NCBI GenBank assembly: GCA_040905865.1
Contig: JBBDQU010000084.1
Coordinates: forward strand, 1-64,000
Source of the DNA: Alphaproteobacteria bacterium
GTDB taxonomy: Bacteria > Pseudomonadota > Alphaproteobacteria > UBA8366 > GCA-2717185
Direction of reading: 5' to 3'
Length of the DNA stretch: 64,000 nt
Shown: one piece after another, positions 46,909-54,808 of the stretch
How the letters are laid out: every line of letters begins with the position of its first letter
Numbering within the stretch: position 1 is the stretch's first letter
Notes under the pieces: generated by a model
Databases searched by the model: none
Told to the model about the DNA's origin: nothing
What the model saw: only the letters and a program-made list of their open reading frames with translations
Made by a program: the position numbers and the translations under genes

Positions 46909-47576
46909 GCGCCAGGGCGAAGACACTTGTTTTCGATCTCGACGGCACCCTGGTCCATAGCGCGCCTGACCTGCATGCAGCATTGAACCGCACGCTGAAC
47001 GACGCGGGACGCCCCGACGTGACCCTCGAACAGGTGACCCGGATGATCGGCGACGGCGTCGCCGCGCTGGTGGCGCGCGGTTTCGAGGCCAGCGGCGGCC
47101 CCGCCCCGGATCCCGACGACGCCGTGTCCCGGTTTCGGGAATATTACAGCCGCGACACCGTGACCCTGACAACGCTGTACCCTGGCGTGCTCGAAACACT
47201 GGAAAGGCTGCGCGAGACCGGGCATCAAATGGCGGTCTGCACCAATAAACCCGCGGAACCCGCCATGGCCGTGCTCGACGCATTCGGGCTAAGCGGTTAT
47301 TTTTCGGCGGTGACCGGCGGGGACACGTTTGCCATGCGAAAGCCCAGCCCCGGCCACCTGCTCGGCACGATCGCGATGATGCAGGCCGATCCCGAACATG
47401 CGGTGATGATCGGCGACAGTCAGAATGACGTTCAGGTCGCCTTGAATGCCGCCGTGCCGGTGATCGCCGTCGCGTACGGATACCGCCGTATTCCGGCGGA
47501 AGACCTGGGCGCCGATATCCTGATCGACAGGTTCGACCGGGTTCCCGAGGCGCTGCTGCGCCTGGGCCTCCACTGA
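46905..47576 (+). CDS. gph: Phosphoglycolate phosphatase-like HAD hydrolase
   Basis: The 223-residue HAD-family protein has the nucleophile motif VFDLDGTLVHS, the motif II region VCTNKP, the Lys of motif III in RKPSPGHLL and the acidic motif IV MIGDSQNDV. The small helical cap domain follows residue 20. This matches Gph, which clears 2-phosphoglycolate; other sugar-phosphate substrates are possible. It overlaps the radical SAM gene by four bases (ATGA), so its product may dephosphorylate a compound made by that enzyme instead. Confidence 0.9.
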   Translation: MSARAKTLVFDLDGTLVHSAPDLHAALNRTLNDAGRPDVTLEQVTRMIGDGVAALVARGFEASGGPAPDPDDAVSRFREYYSRDTVTLTTLYPGVLETLERLRETGHQMAVCTNKPAEPAMAVLDAFGLSGYFSAVTGGDTFAMRKPSPGHLLGTIAMMQADPEHAVMIGDSQNDVQVALNAAVPVIAVAYGYRRIPAEDLGADILIDRFDRVPEALLRLGLH

Positions 47577-47638
47577 TTTCCATCGGGTCGCTTGACACCT
47601 GAACAGCCGGAACGTAAATCTGCGGCCGGAAACGGCAC

Positions 47639-47713
47639 GGGCGCGTAGCTCAGCGGGAGAGCACTGCCTTCACACGGCAGGGGTCACAGGTTCAATCCCT
47701 GTCGCGCCCACCA
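47639..47713 (+). tRNA. tRNA-Val (anticodon CAC)
   Basis: A full cloverleaf is visible: acceptor GGGCGCG pairs with CGCGCCC, the D arm is GCTCAGCGGGAGAGC, the anticodon stem CTGCC/GGCAG encloses TTCACAC (anticodon CAC), and the T arm is CAGGTTCAATCCCTG. CCA is encoded. It reads GTG valine codons. A T-run (47714-47720) follows. Confidence 0.97.
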
Positions 47714-47853
47714 TTTTTTTCAAGCACTTATCCGACCATACCAATGAACCGCCGCGGGATTCCCGGAAGCGATTTGGATTGAGTCACGCTGCCATGACGA
47801 ATTGTTCCTGCATCGCATAGCAACCTTCCTCGGCTTCGGTCGACGGTGACGCG

Positions 47854-50373
47854 TCAGGTCTTCGGCGTCTCTTCGAGCCCGATCGCCTGCAAGGAGATAC
47901 CGCGCTTGACGGCGCTCTCCCGCACAGCCGCCTGAAGGACCGGGCTGCGCTTCAGCAACTTCAGGAATCGCGCCTCATCGAAAACCAGCAGCATCGACGG
48001 CGCAATGGCGCGGACTTCGATGCGCCGGGGCCGCCGCATCAGAATCTGCACCTGGCCGAACATTTCGCCGCGCCCGAGACGCCATGTCTGCCCCGCCGTT
48101 TCCAGTTGGACCGCTCCGGAGGCAATGAAGTAGACGCTTTGTGCCCGCGCGTCCTTGCGGATGATCGTCTCGCCCACATTGACGTATCGCGTGACCAGCG
48201 ACCGGCTGAGTCGCTTCAGGGTACGAGCATCCAGATCGGCGAACAGCGGGAATTGCTGCACCAGTTCCGCCTTGCGCACCGCAAGATCGAGAGGCGGGCG
48301 CTTCTCCACCGCGATACGCCGCGCGTCCATTTCCTTCATCAGGGCGGTGTGAAGTTCCTCTCCGATCAGCCCGTCCTCGCGCATGGCGTCGTATTCGCGT
48401 TCCTCGAGGCGGAGCGCGATGCGCCGGATGAAACGCCGCTCGAGTTCCTCGGCGTAGCCGGGATATTGCAGCCGCAGCCCCTGCAACGCGGTGTCGACCG
48501 CCTCGAACCGCCGGTTTAGAAGCTGGCGCAGCAGGTCCGCGACGCGAAGTCCGTGAATGCGCCGGATGCGTCCGGAAATGAACCCGCTGAGATCGCGGAG
48601 GACCAGGCGCTGGGACAACAGCAGTTCGAACCGGTCGGCTGTCACCCGCCCGAGCAAGGTCGCCACGCCGAGCCGGCTGTGCAAGTAGACCGCGGCGCGT
48701 AGCGCCAGGCCATAGGCGAGACTTTTCTGCGCCACCCGGCGATAGCCGACCCGGCCGCCGGAGCGGGTCGCCTCGATCAGCCGGTCAGCCTCCGACAGCA
48801 TCCGGTCCGAGAGGCGCGAAGAAATCGTCCGCTCGCGGAATCGCGCCAGGATCGTATCGCGCTCCGCACCGGCCAGCGCGATCAGGCCCAGGGTCACCCG
48901 GTCCCGATCAAGGATCTCGGCGTTGGCCTCAGCCGATTTCACCGACTCCTCGAGCCGGTCTCCGAAGAGTTTCGCCTCCGAGCGCACAGTGTCCCTGGTA
49001 AGGTCGTAATTCTCGGTGGTCGTCGCCAGGTTCTCGCGCACAGTCTGCAGCGCCACCGCAACGACCTGGTTGGCCAGCGCCTGGTCAATGGGCGAGAGCT
49101 TGTCGAGCCCCAGCCTGGCAACGATCCAGCGCAGTGTCGCGCCCTGTCCGACAAGCGTGAACAGCGTAAAGCCTGTCGCAAGAATGCCGACGATGCGCTT
49201 CACCTCCACCGGCACGAGCCCGCTTTCGGTAACCGCCAGCGCCAGCGCCAGCGTGACCGCGCCGCGCAGGCCGCCCCACAGGATAGCGATACGGTAAGGC
49301 TGTTCGACAACCGGCGAAAGGCGCATGAGGGTGAGGACCGGCATCAACCCGAACAAAATCGCGGCGCGCGCCGCCGTCGCGGCAAGGATGACGATCCCGA
49401 TCAGCGCAAAGTCAGTGAACCGCGCATCTTCCAGAAGTCTGGGAATCAGAAGCGCCGCCAGGATGAAGATCATCGCCCCGGCCCAGTGCGCCAGCAGGTC
49501 CCAGACCTCGCGAAGGTTGGTCCATGCGGCCGGCCGCAGGCGGCCGGGACCTGTCAGGTTCAATGTCAGGGCCGCGGCGACCACCGCGATAACCCCGGAG
49601 GCGCCGATGCTCTGTTCCGCAATGATGTAGGCCAGATAGGGCAACGCGACGGAGACCGAAATCTGCGCCAGTTCGTAGCGCGCGAACAGCGCCATTGTCC
49701 ACACCGCGGCACGGGCGGTCGCCCACCCGACCAGCACGCCACCGGCAATCAGCACAGGGAACCGCGCCAGCGCGCCGCGCATGTCGGGATCGGGGGAGCC
49801 GGCCATGACGAACCCCATGAACAATCCGAACAGCGCGATCGCCGCCGCGTCGTTCAGCAGGCTCTCCCCCTCAATGATCCGGGCCAGGCGTCGCGGCGCG
49901 GAGATCGAGCGGAAGATGCTGACCACCGCGGAAGGGTCCGTGGTGGAGACGATCGCGCCGAGCAGGAGACAGGCGGCCAGCGGCAGCGTGCTCGACCAGT
50001 GCAGCGCATAGCCGACGGCCAGCGTCGCCACGATGACGGCAACCACCGCGAGAACCAGGATTGGCACCCAGTCATCAAGCATGCGGCGCACGTTGACGCC
50101 GAGCGCCGCCTGAAACAGCAGGGTCGGCAGCAGGACATACAGGAAGACATTGGACCGGATCGGCAGCGCCACGATCACCGCCGCCACCGGATTGAGCGCG
50201 TCGGTCAGATCGGTTCGGAGGAAAAAGATGGCGGACGAGCCGATCAGGATGCCCAACAGTGCGAGGATCACGCTGTAGGGAAGCTGCAGCCGGGCGGCTA
50301 GTGGTTCGGCGACGCCGATCACGACAAACAGCGATGCGATAATCGTTGTGATCAGAACAATGTCCATACCCAT
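47854..50373 (-). CDS. CPA1-type Na+/H+ antiporter with cyclic-nucleotide-binding-like domain
   Basis: The protein (about 839 residues) has an N-terminal cation:proton antiporter domain of about 12 membrane segments, with STTDPSAVVSIFRSISAPRR and EGESLLNDAAAIALFGLFM, the ND ion-binding motif of NhaP/SOS1-type exchangers. A long cytoplasmic region rich in charged helices follows, then from about 720 a cNMP-binding fold (FPLFADLDARTLKRL; VNVGETIIRK; SVYFIASGAVQLE; LGRGEMFGQVQILM). It would extrude Na+ under intracellular control. ATG at 50373 is chosen; GTG at 50406 and ATG at 50367 are alternatives. Codon use seems more GC-rich than in its neighbours. Confidence 0.9.
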   Translation of the reverse strand: MGMDIVLITTIIASLFVVIGVAEPLAARLQLPYSVILALLGILIGSSAIFFLRTDLTDALNPVAAVIVALPIRSNVFLYVLLPTLLFQAALGVNVRRMLDDWVPILVLAVVAVIVATLAVGYALHWSSTLPLAACLLLGAIVSTTDPSAVVSIFRSISAPRRLARIIEGESLLNDAAAIALFGLFMGFVMAGSPDPDMRGALARFPVLIAGGVLVGWATARAAVWTMALFARYELAQISVSVALPYLAYIIAEQSIGASGVIAVVAAALTLNLTGPGRLRPAAWTNLREVWDLLAHWAGAMIFILAALLIPRLLEDARFTDFALIGIVILAATAARAAILFGLMPVLTLMRLSPVVEQPYRIAILWGGLRGAVTLALALAVTESGLVPVEVKRIVGILATGFTLFTLVGQGATLRWIVARLGLDKLSPIDQALANQVVAVALQTVRENLATTTENYDLTRDTVRSEAKLFGDRLEESVKSAEANAEILDRDRVTLGLIALAGAERDTILARFRERTISSRLSDRMLSEADRLIEATRSGGRVGYRRVAQKSLAYGLALRAAVYLHSRLGVATLLGRVTADRFELLLSQRLVLRDLSGFISGRIRRIHGLRVADLLRQLLNRRFEAVDTALQGLRLQYPGYAEELERRFIRRIALRLEEREYDAMREDGLIGEELHTALMKEMDARRIAVEKRPPLDLAVRKAELVQQFPLFADLDARTLKRLSRSLVTRYVNVGETIIRKDARAQSVYFIASGAVQLETAGQTWRLGRGEMFGQVQILMRRPRRIEVRAIAPSMLLVFDEARFLKLLKRSPVLQAAVRESAVKRGISLQAIGLEETPKT

Positions 50374-50541
50374 GAATAGCTTGAGTCGCACCAATCGGTA
50401 AATCACGATCCACCGGAGGTCGGCGCCACGCTAACAGTTCACTCTGTCAAACCGACACGCCGCCCACCGGATGGGTGGCGCAACAGCTTCCTGTCTGCCT
50501 ACAATCCGGTCTTCGACGTGTTACACGCGGAGCAGGTCTCG

Positions 50542-51540
50542 ATGCAGATTACCGTTGGCGAAGCCAGGCAACTGGCGGAACGGGTCATGGTGGCCGCCGG
50601 ACATGATGTCGCGGAAGCGGCGGCAATCGCCGATCACCTGATCGACTGCGAACTCCGGGGGCTCAGCTATGGCGGATTGCCGCGCGCTTTGAGCGTTTTC
50701 GAACGCATGACGAAACCGGGCTTCATGCGCGGCGTCATCACCGTCGCGCATGAAACGCCGCTTTCCGCCCTGGTCGATGGACATAACAATATCGGCTACC
50801 TCGTCGGGTTGCGCGCGGCGGAAATCGCGATTGAGAAGGCAACCACCATGGGCATGGCAATCGTCGGGGCGCGCGACACCTGGCATACCGGCATGCTGTC
50901 GTATTACGCGGAAAAGGCCGCCCGCGCCGGGCTGGTGTCGATGATCGCCTCCAACGCCTCGCCCAATGTGGCGCCGCATGGCGGCAGCGAAGGGAGATTC
51001 GGCACCAACCCGATCGCCTTCGGCTTTCCCTCCCGCGACGCGCCGGTGATCTGGGATATCGGGACCTCGGTGATGATGCATGGCGAGGTGGTGCTGGCCG
51101 GCCGGCTGGGTCAGGAACTGCCGGAAGGCAGCGCCTTCGATCCGGCAGGCAACCCGACACGAGACCCCGCCCAGGCGCTGCAGGGCGCCATCGCCGCCTG
51201 GGGCGGGCACAAGGGCTCTGGCCTCGCCATCGTCGTGCAGCTGCTGGGCGCCCTGTGCGCCGTCCCCGCCATGCCGAAGGACATGTTCGGTTATGGCTGC
51301 CTGTTCGTGATGATGCGGCCGGACCTGCTGATGCCCGCCGACGAGTATAAAGCCAATGTCGCGGAATATGCCGACGCTATCAGGGCGACGCGCCCGGTTG
51401 CGGGCGGCGCACCGGTCCGCATGCCGTATGACCGATCCGTGGCGGAACGCAAGCGTCGGCTTGCGGCGGATTCCATGGAGATTGCGGATCCTGTTTACGA
51501 GCGGCTCAGGGAGATTGCCGATCCAAGGCTGAAAAACTAA
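50542..51540 (+). CDS. Malate/L-lactate dehydrogenase family (Ldh2/ComC-type) oxidoreductase
   Basis: The 332-residue protein belongs to the NAD(P)H-dependent family that includes ureidoglycolate, sulfolactate and delta1-piperidine-2-carboxylate reductases, distinct from true lactate dehydrogenases. It has RGLSYGGLPRAL, VDGHNNIGYLVGLRA, the His region GARDTWHTGMLSYYAEKA, PHGGSEGRFGTNPIAFGFP and GGHKGSGLAIVVQLL. It is shorter than the usual 340-360 residues, mainly in the C-terminal third. The ATG at 50542 is favoured over the GTG at 50518. Specificity is unknown; an enzyme working on a 2-oxo/2-hydroxy acid would fit the nearby aldolase and amidohydrolases. Confidence 0.88.
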   Translation: MQITVGEARQLAERVMVAAGHDVAEAAAIADHLIDCELRGLSYGGLPRALSVFERMTKPGFMRGVITVAHETPLSALVDGHNNIGYLVGLRAAEIAIEKATTMGMAIVGARDTWHTGMLSYYAEKAARAGLVSMIASNASPNVAPHGGSEGRFGTNPIAFGFPSRDAPVIWDIGTSVMMHGEVVLAGRLGQELPEGSAFDPAGNPTRDPAQALQGAIAAWGGHKGSGLAIVVQLLGALCAVPAMPKDMFGYGCLFVMMRPDLLMPADEYKANVAEYADAIRATRPVAGGAPVRMPYDRSVAERKRRLAADSMEIADPVYERLREIADPRLKN

Positions 51541-51702
51541 AACGTCTCAATTTGCTATCGCGGACGCTTCGGCGGGGATATACCGCTCCGACCGGGCAAA
51601 TCCCCGACAATACCGCCCCGTTGCATTCCCGAGGTGTTATTGACTTCATTCAGCCGCGCCCGTTAGCCTCACGTCCGTACCATGATGATCGGAGGAATAT
51701 CG

Positions 51703-51798
51703 GTGCCGCATCTCGAAGAAATACCACTCGGCGAACGCAGGACGTCGCCCGGTCTGGACGGTTCCGGTATCGAAGACCGGCAGGTCAATCCCGCCTGA
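51703..51798 (+). CDS. Short open frame coupled to the downstream amidohydrolase
   Basis: A GTG start with a strong GGAGG (51691-51695) seven bases upstream opens a 31-codon frame, whose TGA shares its last base with the ATG of the amidohydrolase gene. The peptide (starting VPHLEEIPLGERR, ending QVNPA) has no signal or membrane segment and I do not recognise it. It may be a real small protein, a leader peptide for translational coupling, or chance. Confidence 0.4.
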   Translation: MPHLEEIPLGERRTSPGLDGSGIEDRQVNPA

Positions 51799-52661
51799 TG
51801 GTGCACGCCGCCGATCCAGGCCCCAGGCCCCGTCTCATCGTCCCGCCCAAATCCTGCGAATGCCATTCCCATGTGTATGGCCCGGTTGAAAAATATCCCT
51901 ATGCCTCCGGCCAGGGACGCAGCCTGCATCCCGATGCCTCGGTCGCGGATTACCGCAATGTGCTCGATAACCTGGGCATCGAACGCGCCGTCATCGTCCA
52001 GCCATCCGCCTATGGTACGGATAACAGCCGGACGCTGGATGCCATGCGTGAGTTTGGCGCCGACCGGGCACGCGGAGTGGCGGTCTGCCGGCGTGATGTA
52101 ACACATGAGGAATTATCCGCCCTTCACGATGCCGGCATTCGCGGCTTCCGCTTCACCCGACAGGGCAACGATGTCACGCTCAACGACCTGCCCGTTGTCG
52201 CGCCCCGGATCGCCCCCTTCGGCTGGCATGTCCAGGTGCAGGAAAACGGCGAGGACGCCCTGTCGTGGCTGCCGCGACTTGCGAACCTGCCCGTACCGGT
52301 CGTCATCGATCATATCGGGCGCATGCCGAAGAATATGGACCTCAACGACCCCGGCTTCACCGCCTTCCTGAAACTGCTGGAGAGCGGAAACGTGTGGGTC
52401 AAGATTTCGGGTCCCTATTACGGATCCGCGGCGGGCGGCCCCTATACCGATGTCGTACCCCGGATCCGCAAGCTTGCCACCGTCCGGCCCGACCGGCTGG
52501 TCTGGGGCCTCAACTGGCCGCATCCGCAATTCGCCGCCGGCGAAAAGCCGGTGCCGGCACATTGCCTTGATATCCTGCTTGACGCGTTTCCGGACGATCC
52601 GGCCCTGCGGAAGGCAATTCTCGCGGATAACCCGGCGCGTCTGTACGATTTTCCCGACTGA
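51798..52661 (+). CDS. Amidohydrolase-family protein (LigI-like metal-dependent hydrolase)
   Basis: The 287-residue TIM-barrel protein has the strand-1 HxH motif SCECHSHVYGPVEKYPYASG, then ERAVIVQPSAYGTDN, VVIDHIGRMPKN with a conserved His, and RLVWGLNWPHPQ at strand 8. This matches the 2-pyrone-4,6-dicarboxylate lactonase/TIM-barrel amidohydrolase group; some members need no metal. The frame is open upstream, but the start at 51798 gives the same length as the paralogue at 53903 and lets it couple with the small frame at 51703. Substrate unknown. Confidence 0.9.
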   Translation: MVHAADPGPRPRLIVPPKSCECHSHVYGPVEKYPYASGQGRSLHPDASVADYRNVLDNLGIERAVIVQPSAYGTDNSRTLDAMREFGADRARGVAVCRRDVTHEELSALHDAGIRGFRFTRQGNDVTLNDLPVVAPRIAPFGWHVQVQENGEDALSWLPRLANLPVPVVIDHIGRMPKNMDLNDPGFTAFLKLLESGNVWVKISGPYYGSAAGGPYTDVVPRIRKLATVRPDRLVWGLNWPHPQFAAGEKPVPAHCLDILLDAFPDDPALRKAILADNPARLYDFPD

Positions 52662-53002
52662 CACTACCGGTGACCGTACCCGATAGGCGTAAGATTCCGT
52701 GCGACCGGCAAATCCTGCCAGAGTCAGGACTGAATTTGCCTGCGCGAACTCGCACATGCATGGCGTGAAATTCCAGAATATAGATTACTTTATTGTAACT
52801 AAACATATTTTCTGATTTTCCGGGTTGGCATCCCCATTGCTAAGGAATGGACTGAAGTTTGCGGCCACTTGTTAGCGGCGTTGCAGGCAACGGCAATTCC
52901 CACAGCATTCAGGGTCATGGCCGTTATCCGCAACATGCTTCCGGCAAAGCCTGAAGCAAACCGATAAACGGTCATATAAACCCTAGAAGGGGAAACACGG
53001 TT
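52662..53002 (+). other. Flagellin upstream region
   Basis: This 341-base gap holds no protein-coding frame I would support. Its left part (to about 52815) is increasingly AT-rich; a sigma-54-type promoter lies at 52825-52841; and the remaining 150 bases would form a long 5' leader with a small stem CGTTGC/GCAACG near 52892-52905. Confidence 0.6.
52825..52841 (+). promoter_or_regulatory. Sigma-54-type promoter for flagellin
   Basis: TTGGCAT-CCCCA-TTGCT places GG and GC twelve bases apart, exactly the -24/-12 arrangement of RpoN promoters. Transcription would start near 52852, about 150 bases ahead of the flagellin ATG. RpoN control of late flagellar genes is common in alphaproteobacteria. 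Confidence 0.72.
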
Positions 53003-53830
53003 ATGGCAGATAAAGTTGAACTTTCAGCAGCAATTCGATCCAACCTCCTGACCCTGTCCAGAACGACTGACCTGATCGACCGGACACAGGATCGCCTGTC
53101 TACGGGTCTGAAAGTCGCGTCCGCACTGGATGACGCCGCCGCCTTTTTCGCGGCGCGCGCTCTTACCAATCGGGCCGACGATCTGAACGGCCTGAAGGAC
53201 AATATCGATCAGAGCATCAGCACGATCGAGGCGGCGATCAACGGTATCGAAGCAATTACCGAACTGATCGAACAGGCCAAGGGTCTGGCGATTACCGCAA
53301 AAGCCACCAGCGACACCAATGAACGATCCTCCCTCTCGGTGCAGTTCAATGCGCTGCTGGATCAGGTCGACTCGCTCGGCAACGATGCCAGTTTCGGCGG
53401 CACCAACCTGTTGCAGACGACGCCGGACAATCTTGTCGTCAACTTCAATGAAGACGGCACCAGCGTCCTGACGGTCGCGGGCATCGATTCGTCGACAGCG
53501 GCAACAGGTCTGAATGTCGCGGCGGCGGCCAATGATTTTGTCGCCGATTCGGATATCGACCTGGCAATCACCGCGGTCAATTCGGCGATCACCACACTCC
53601 GGACGTCGGCGTCGACACTCGGTTCGAATGCGACGGTTCTTCAGACCCGTCTCAATTTTACCGAGGATCTCGTCAACACCCTCGAAGCCGGCGCCGGTAA
53701 ACTCACCCTTGCGGATCTCAACGAGGAAAGCGCCAACCTGCTTGCCCTGCAGACCCGTCAGCAGTTGGGCATCAACTCCCTTTCCCTGGCGGCGCAGAGC
53801 GAAAGGTCTATCCTGGCCCTGTTCGGCTAA
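53003..53830 (+). CDS. Flagellin
   Basis: The 275-residue filament protein has the conserved N-terminal D0/D1 region (AAIRSNLLTLSRTTDLIDRT; QDRLSTGLKVASALDDAAAF) and C-terminal D0 region (ALQTRQQLGINSLSLAAQSE; RSILALFG), with a short middle domain (GNDASFGGTNLLQT). It is smaller than enterobacterial flagellins but normal for alphaproteobacteria. It has no signal peptide, as expected for export by the flagellar type III system. AGAAGGGG precedes the ATG. No other flagellar gene is present in the window, so it is an isolated locus. Confidence 0.94.
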   Translation: MADKVELSAAIRSNLLTLSRTTDLIDRTQDRLSTGLKVASALDDAAAFFAARALTNRADDLNGLKDNIDQSISTIEAAINGIEAITELIEQAKGLAITAKATSDTNERSSLSVQFNALLDQVDSLGNDASFGGTNLLQTTPDNLVVNFNEDGTSVLTVAGIDSSTAATGLNVAAAANDFVADSDIDLAITAVNSAITTLRTSASTLGSNATVLQTRLNFTEDLVNTLEAGAGKLTLADLNEESANLLALQTRQQLGINSLSLAAQSERSILALFG

Positions 53831-53861
53831 CACCGCCGGCAGACCGATGGCCGCGAACCGG

Positions 53862-53889
53862 GCCGCTTTTCCCTTACGGGAGAAGCGGC
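53862..53889 (+). terminator. Hairpin between flagellin and the convergent amidohydrolase gene
   Basis: GCCGCTTTTCCC (53862-53873) pairs with GGGAGAAGCGGC (53878-53889) with one G-U pair and a four-base TTAC loop. It lies 31 bases after the flagellin stop codon, between convergent genes. No T-run follows, so it may act as a bidirectional stabiliser or weak terminator. Confidence 0.5.
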
Positions 53890-53902
53890 TCCGCGGCGTT
53901 CA

Positions 53903-54766
53903 TCAGGTATCGAAGCCGTACAGGATACCGGGATTGGTCGCGAGAATATCGTTGCGGATGTTCCTGTCGGGAACCCAGTCGAGCAACGGGTCGAGGCAAT
54001 CCGCTTCTTCCGGTTTATTGTCCAGCGGCGAGTTCGGATGCGGCCAGTTGGCCGCCCAGACCAGACGGTCGGGCCGGACCGCGACCAGCGCCTTCACCTT
54101 TTCGCCCGCGTCTCGATACAGCGGCGGGCCGTCAGTCGATTGCAGATACGGCGCGGAAATCTTCACCCAGCATTTTCCGCTTTCCATGAATTTCAGCAGG
54201 GCCCGGAAATCGGGATCGTTGACTCCGTTCGCCGCCGGCGTCCGGCCGATATGGTCGATAACAACATCGACGGGAAGATCCTTCATGTAGGGCATCGCAT
54301 CAACTATCCAGCTGCCATTGTCCTGGACCTGAACATGCCAGCCAAGCGGCGCGACCTTCGCGGCCATCGGCGCCAGATCGTCGATGGCGAAATCATCCAC
54401 CAGAAAGAAGAACCGCATGCCGCGAATACCGCCGTCATGCAGCCGCTGCAATTCGGCCGCAGACACGTCCGGCGCCGTTACGGCGACACCGCGCGCATTC
54501 TCCTGTCCCATTCCGGCAATGGCTTCCAGCGTCGCCCGGTTGTCCCGTCCGTAGGTCGACGGCTGAACGATAATGCCGCGCTCGAATCCGAGCCGCGCCA
54601 GCATCGTCCGGTAGGCGTCGAGCGACGCTTCCACATGATGAACGCGGCCGGGATGATGCGGGTATTTTGAAACCGGACCGTATATGTGCGAATGCGTCTC
54701 GCACGAGTTGGGCGGCGCAATCAGCTTGGGCTTACGGCCCGTCCCGGTCATAACCCGTTCCGTCAT
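53903..54766 (-). CDS. Amidohydrolase-family protein (LigI-like), paralogue of 51798
   Basis: The 287-residue protein has the same length and layout as the gene at 51798: SCETHSHIYGPVSKYPHHPG (HxH), RGIIVQPSTYGRDN, DVVIDHIGRTPA and RLVWAANWPHPNSP. Divergence between the two is moderate, which suggests an old duplication or separate acquisition rather than a recent copy. The substrate is probably a lactone or carboxylate. Cotranscription with the upstream D-threonine-aldolase-like gene (42 bases away) is likely. Confidence 0.9.
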   Translation of the reverse strand: MTERVMTGTGRKPKLIAPPNSCETHSHIYGPVSKYPHHPGRVHHVEASLDAYRTMLARLGFERGIIVQPSTYGRDNRATLEAIAGMGQENARGVAVTAPDVSAAELQRLHDGGIRGMRFFFLVDDFAIDDLAPMAAKVAPLGWHVQVQDNGSWIVDAMPYMKDLPVDVVIDHIGRTPAANGVNDPDFRALLKFMESGKCWVKISAPYLQSTDGPPLYRDAGEKVKALVAVRPDRLVWAANWPHPNSPLDNKPEEADCLDPLLDWVPDRNIRNDILATNPGILYGFDT

Positions 54767-54808
54767 GGCGTCGGTTCCTCCTGATGAATACGATCGGGCC
54801 CAGCCGGG

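Noticed and set aside
45145-47598. 817-codon minus-strand open frame
   Set aside because: Runs antisense across three well-supported plus-strand genes (small protein, radical SAM, gph); composition is Arg/Gly-rich and it shows no family motifs.
47714-47720. T-run after tRNA-Val as an intrinsic terminator
   Set aside because: No separate hairpin precedes it; only the tRNA T arm and acceptor stem could serve, so I did not list it as a terminator.
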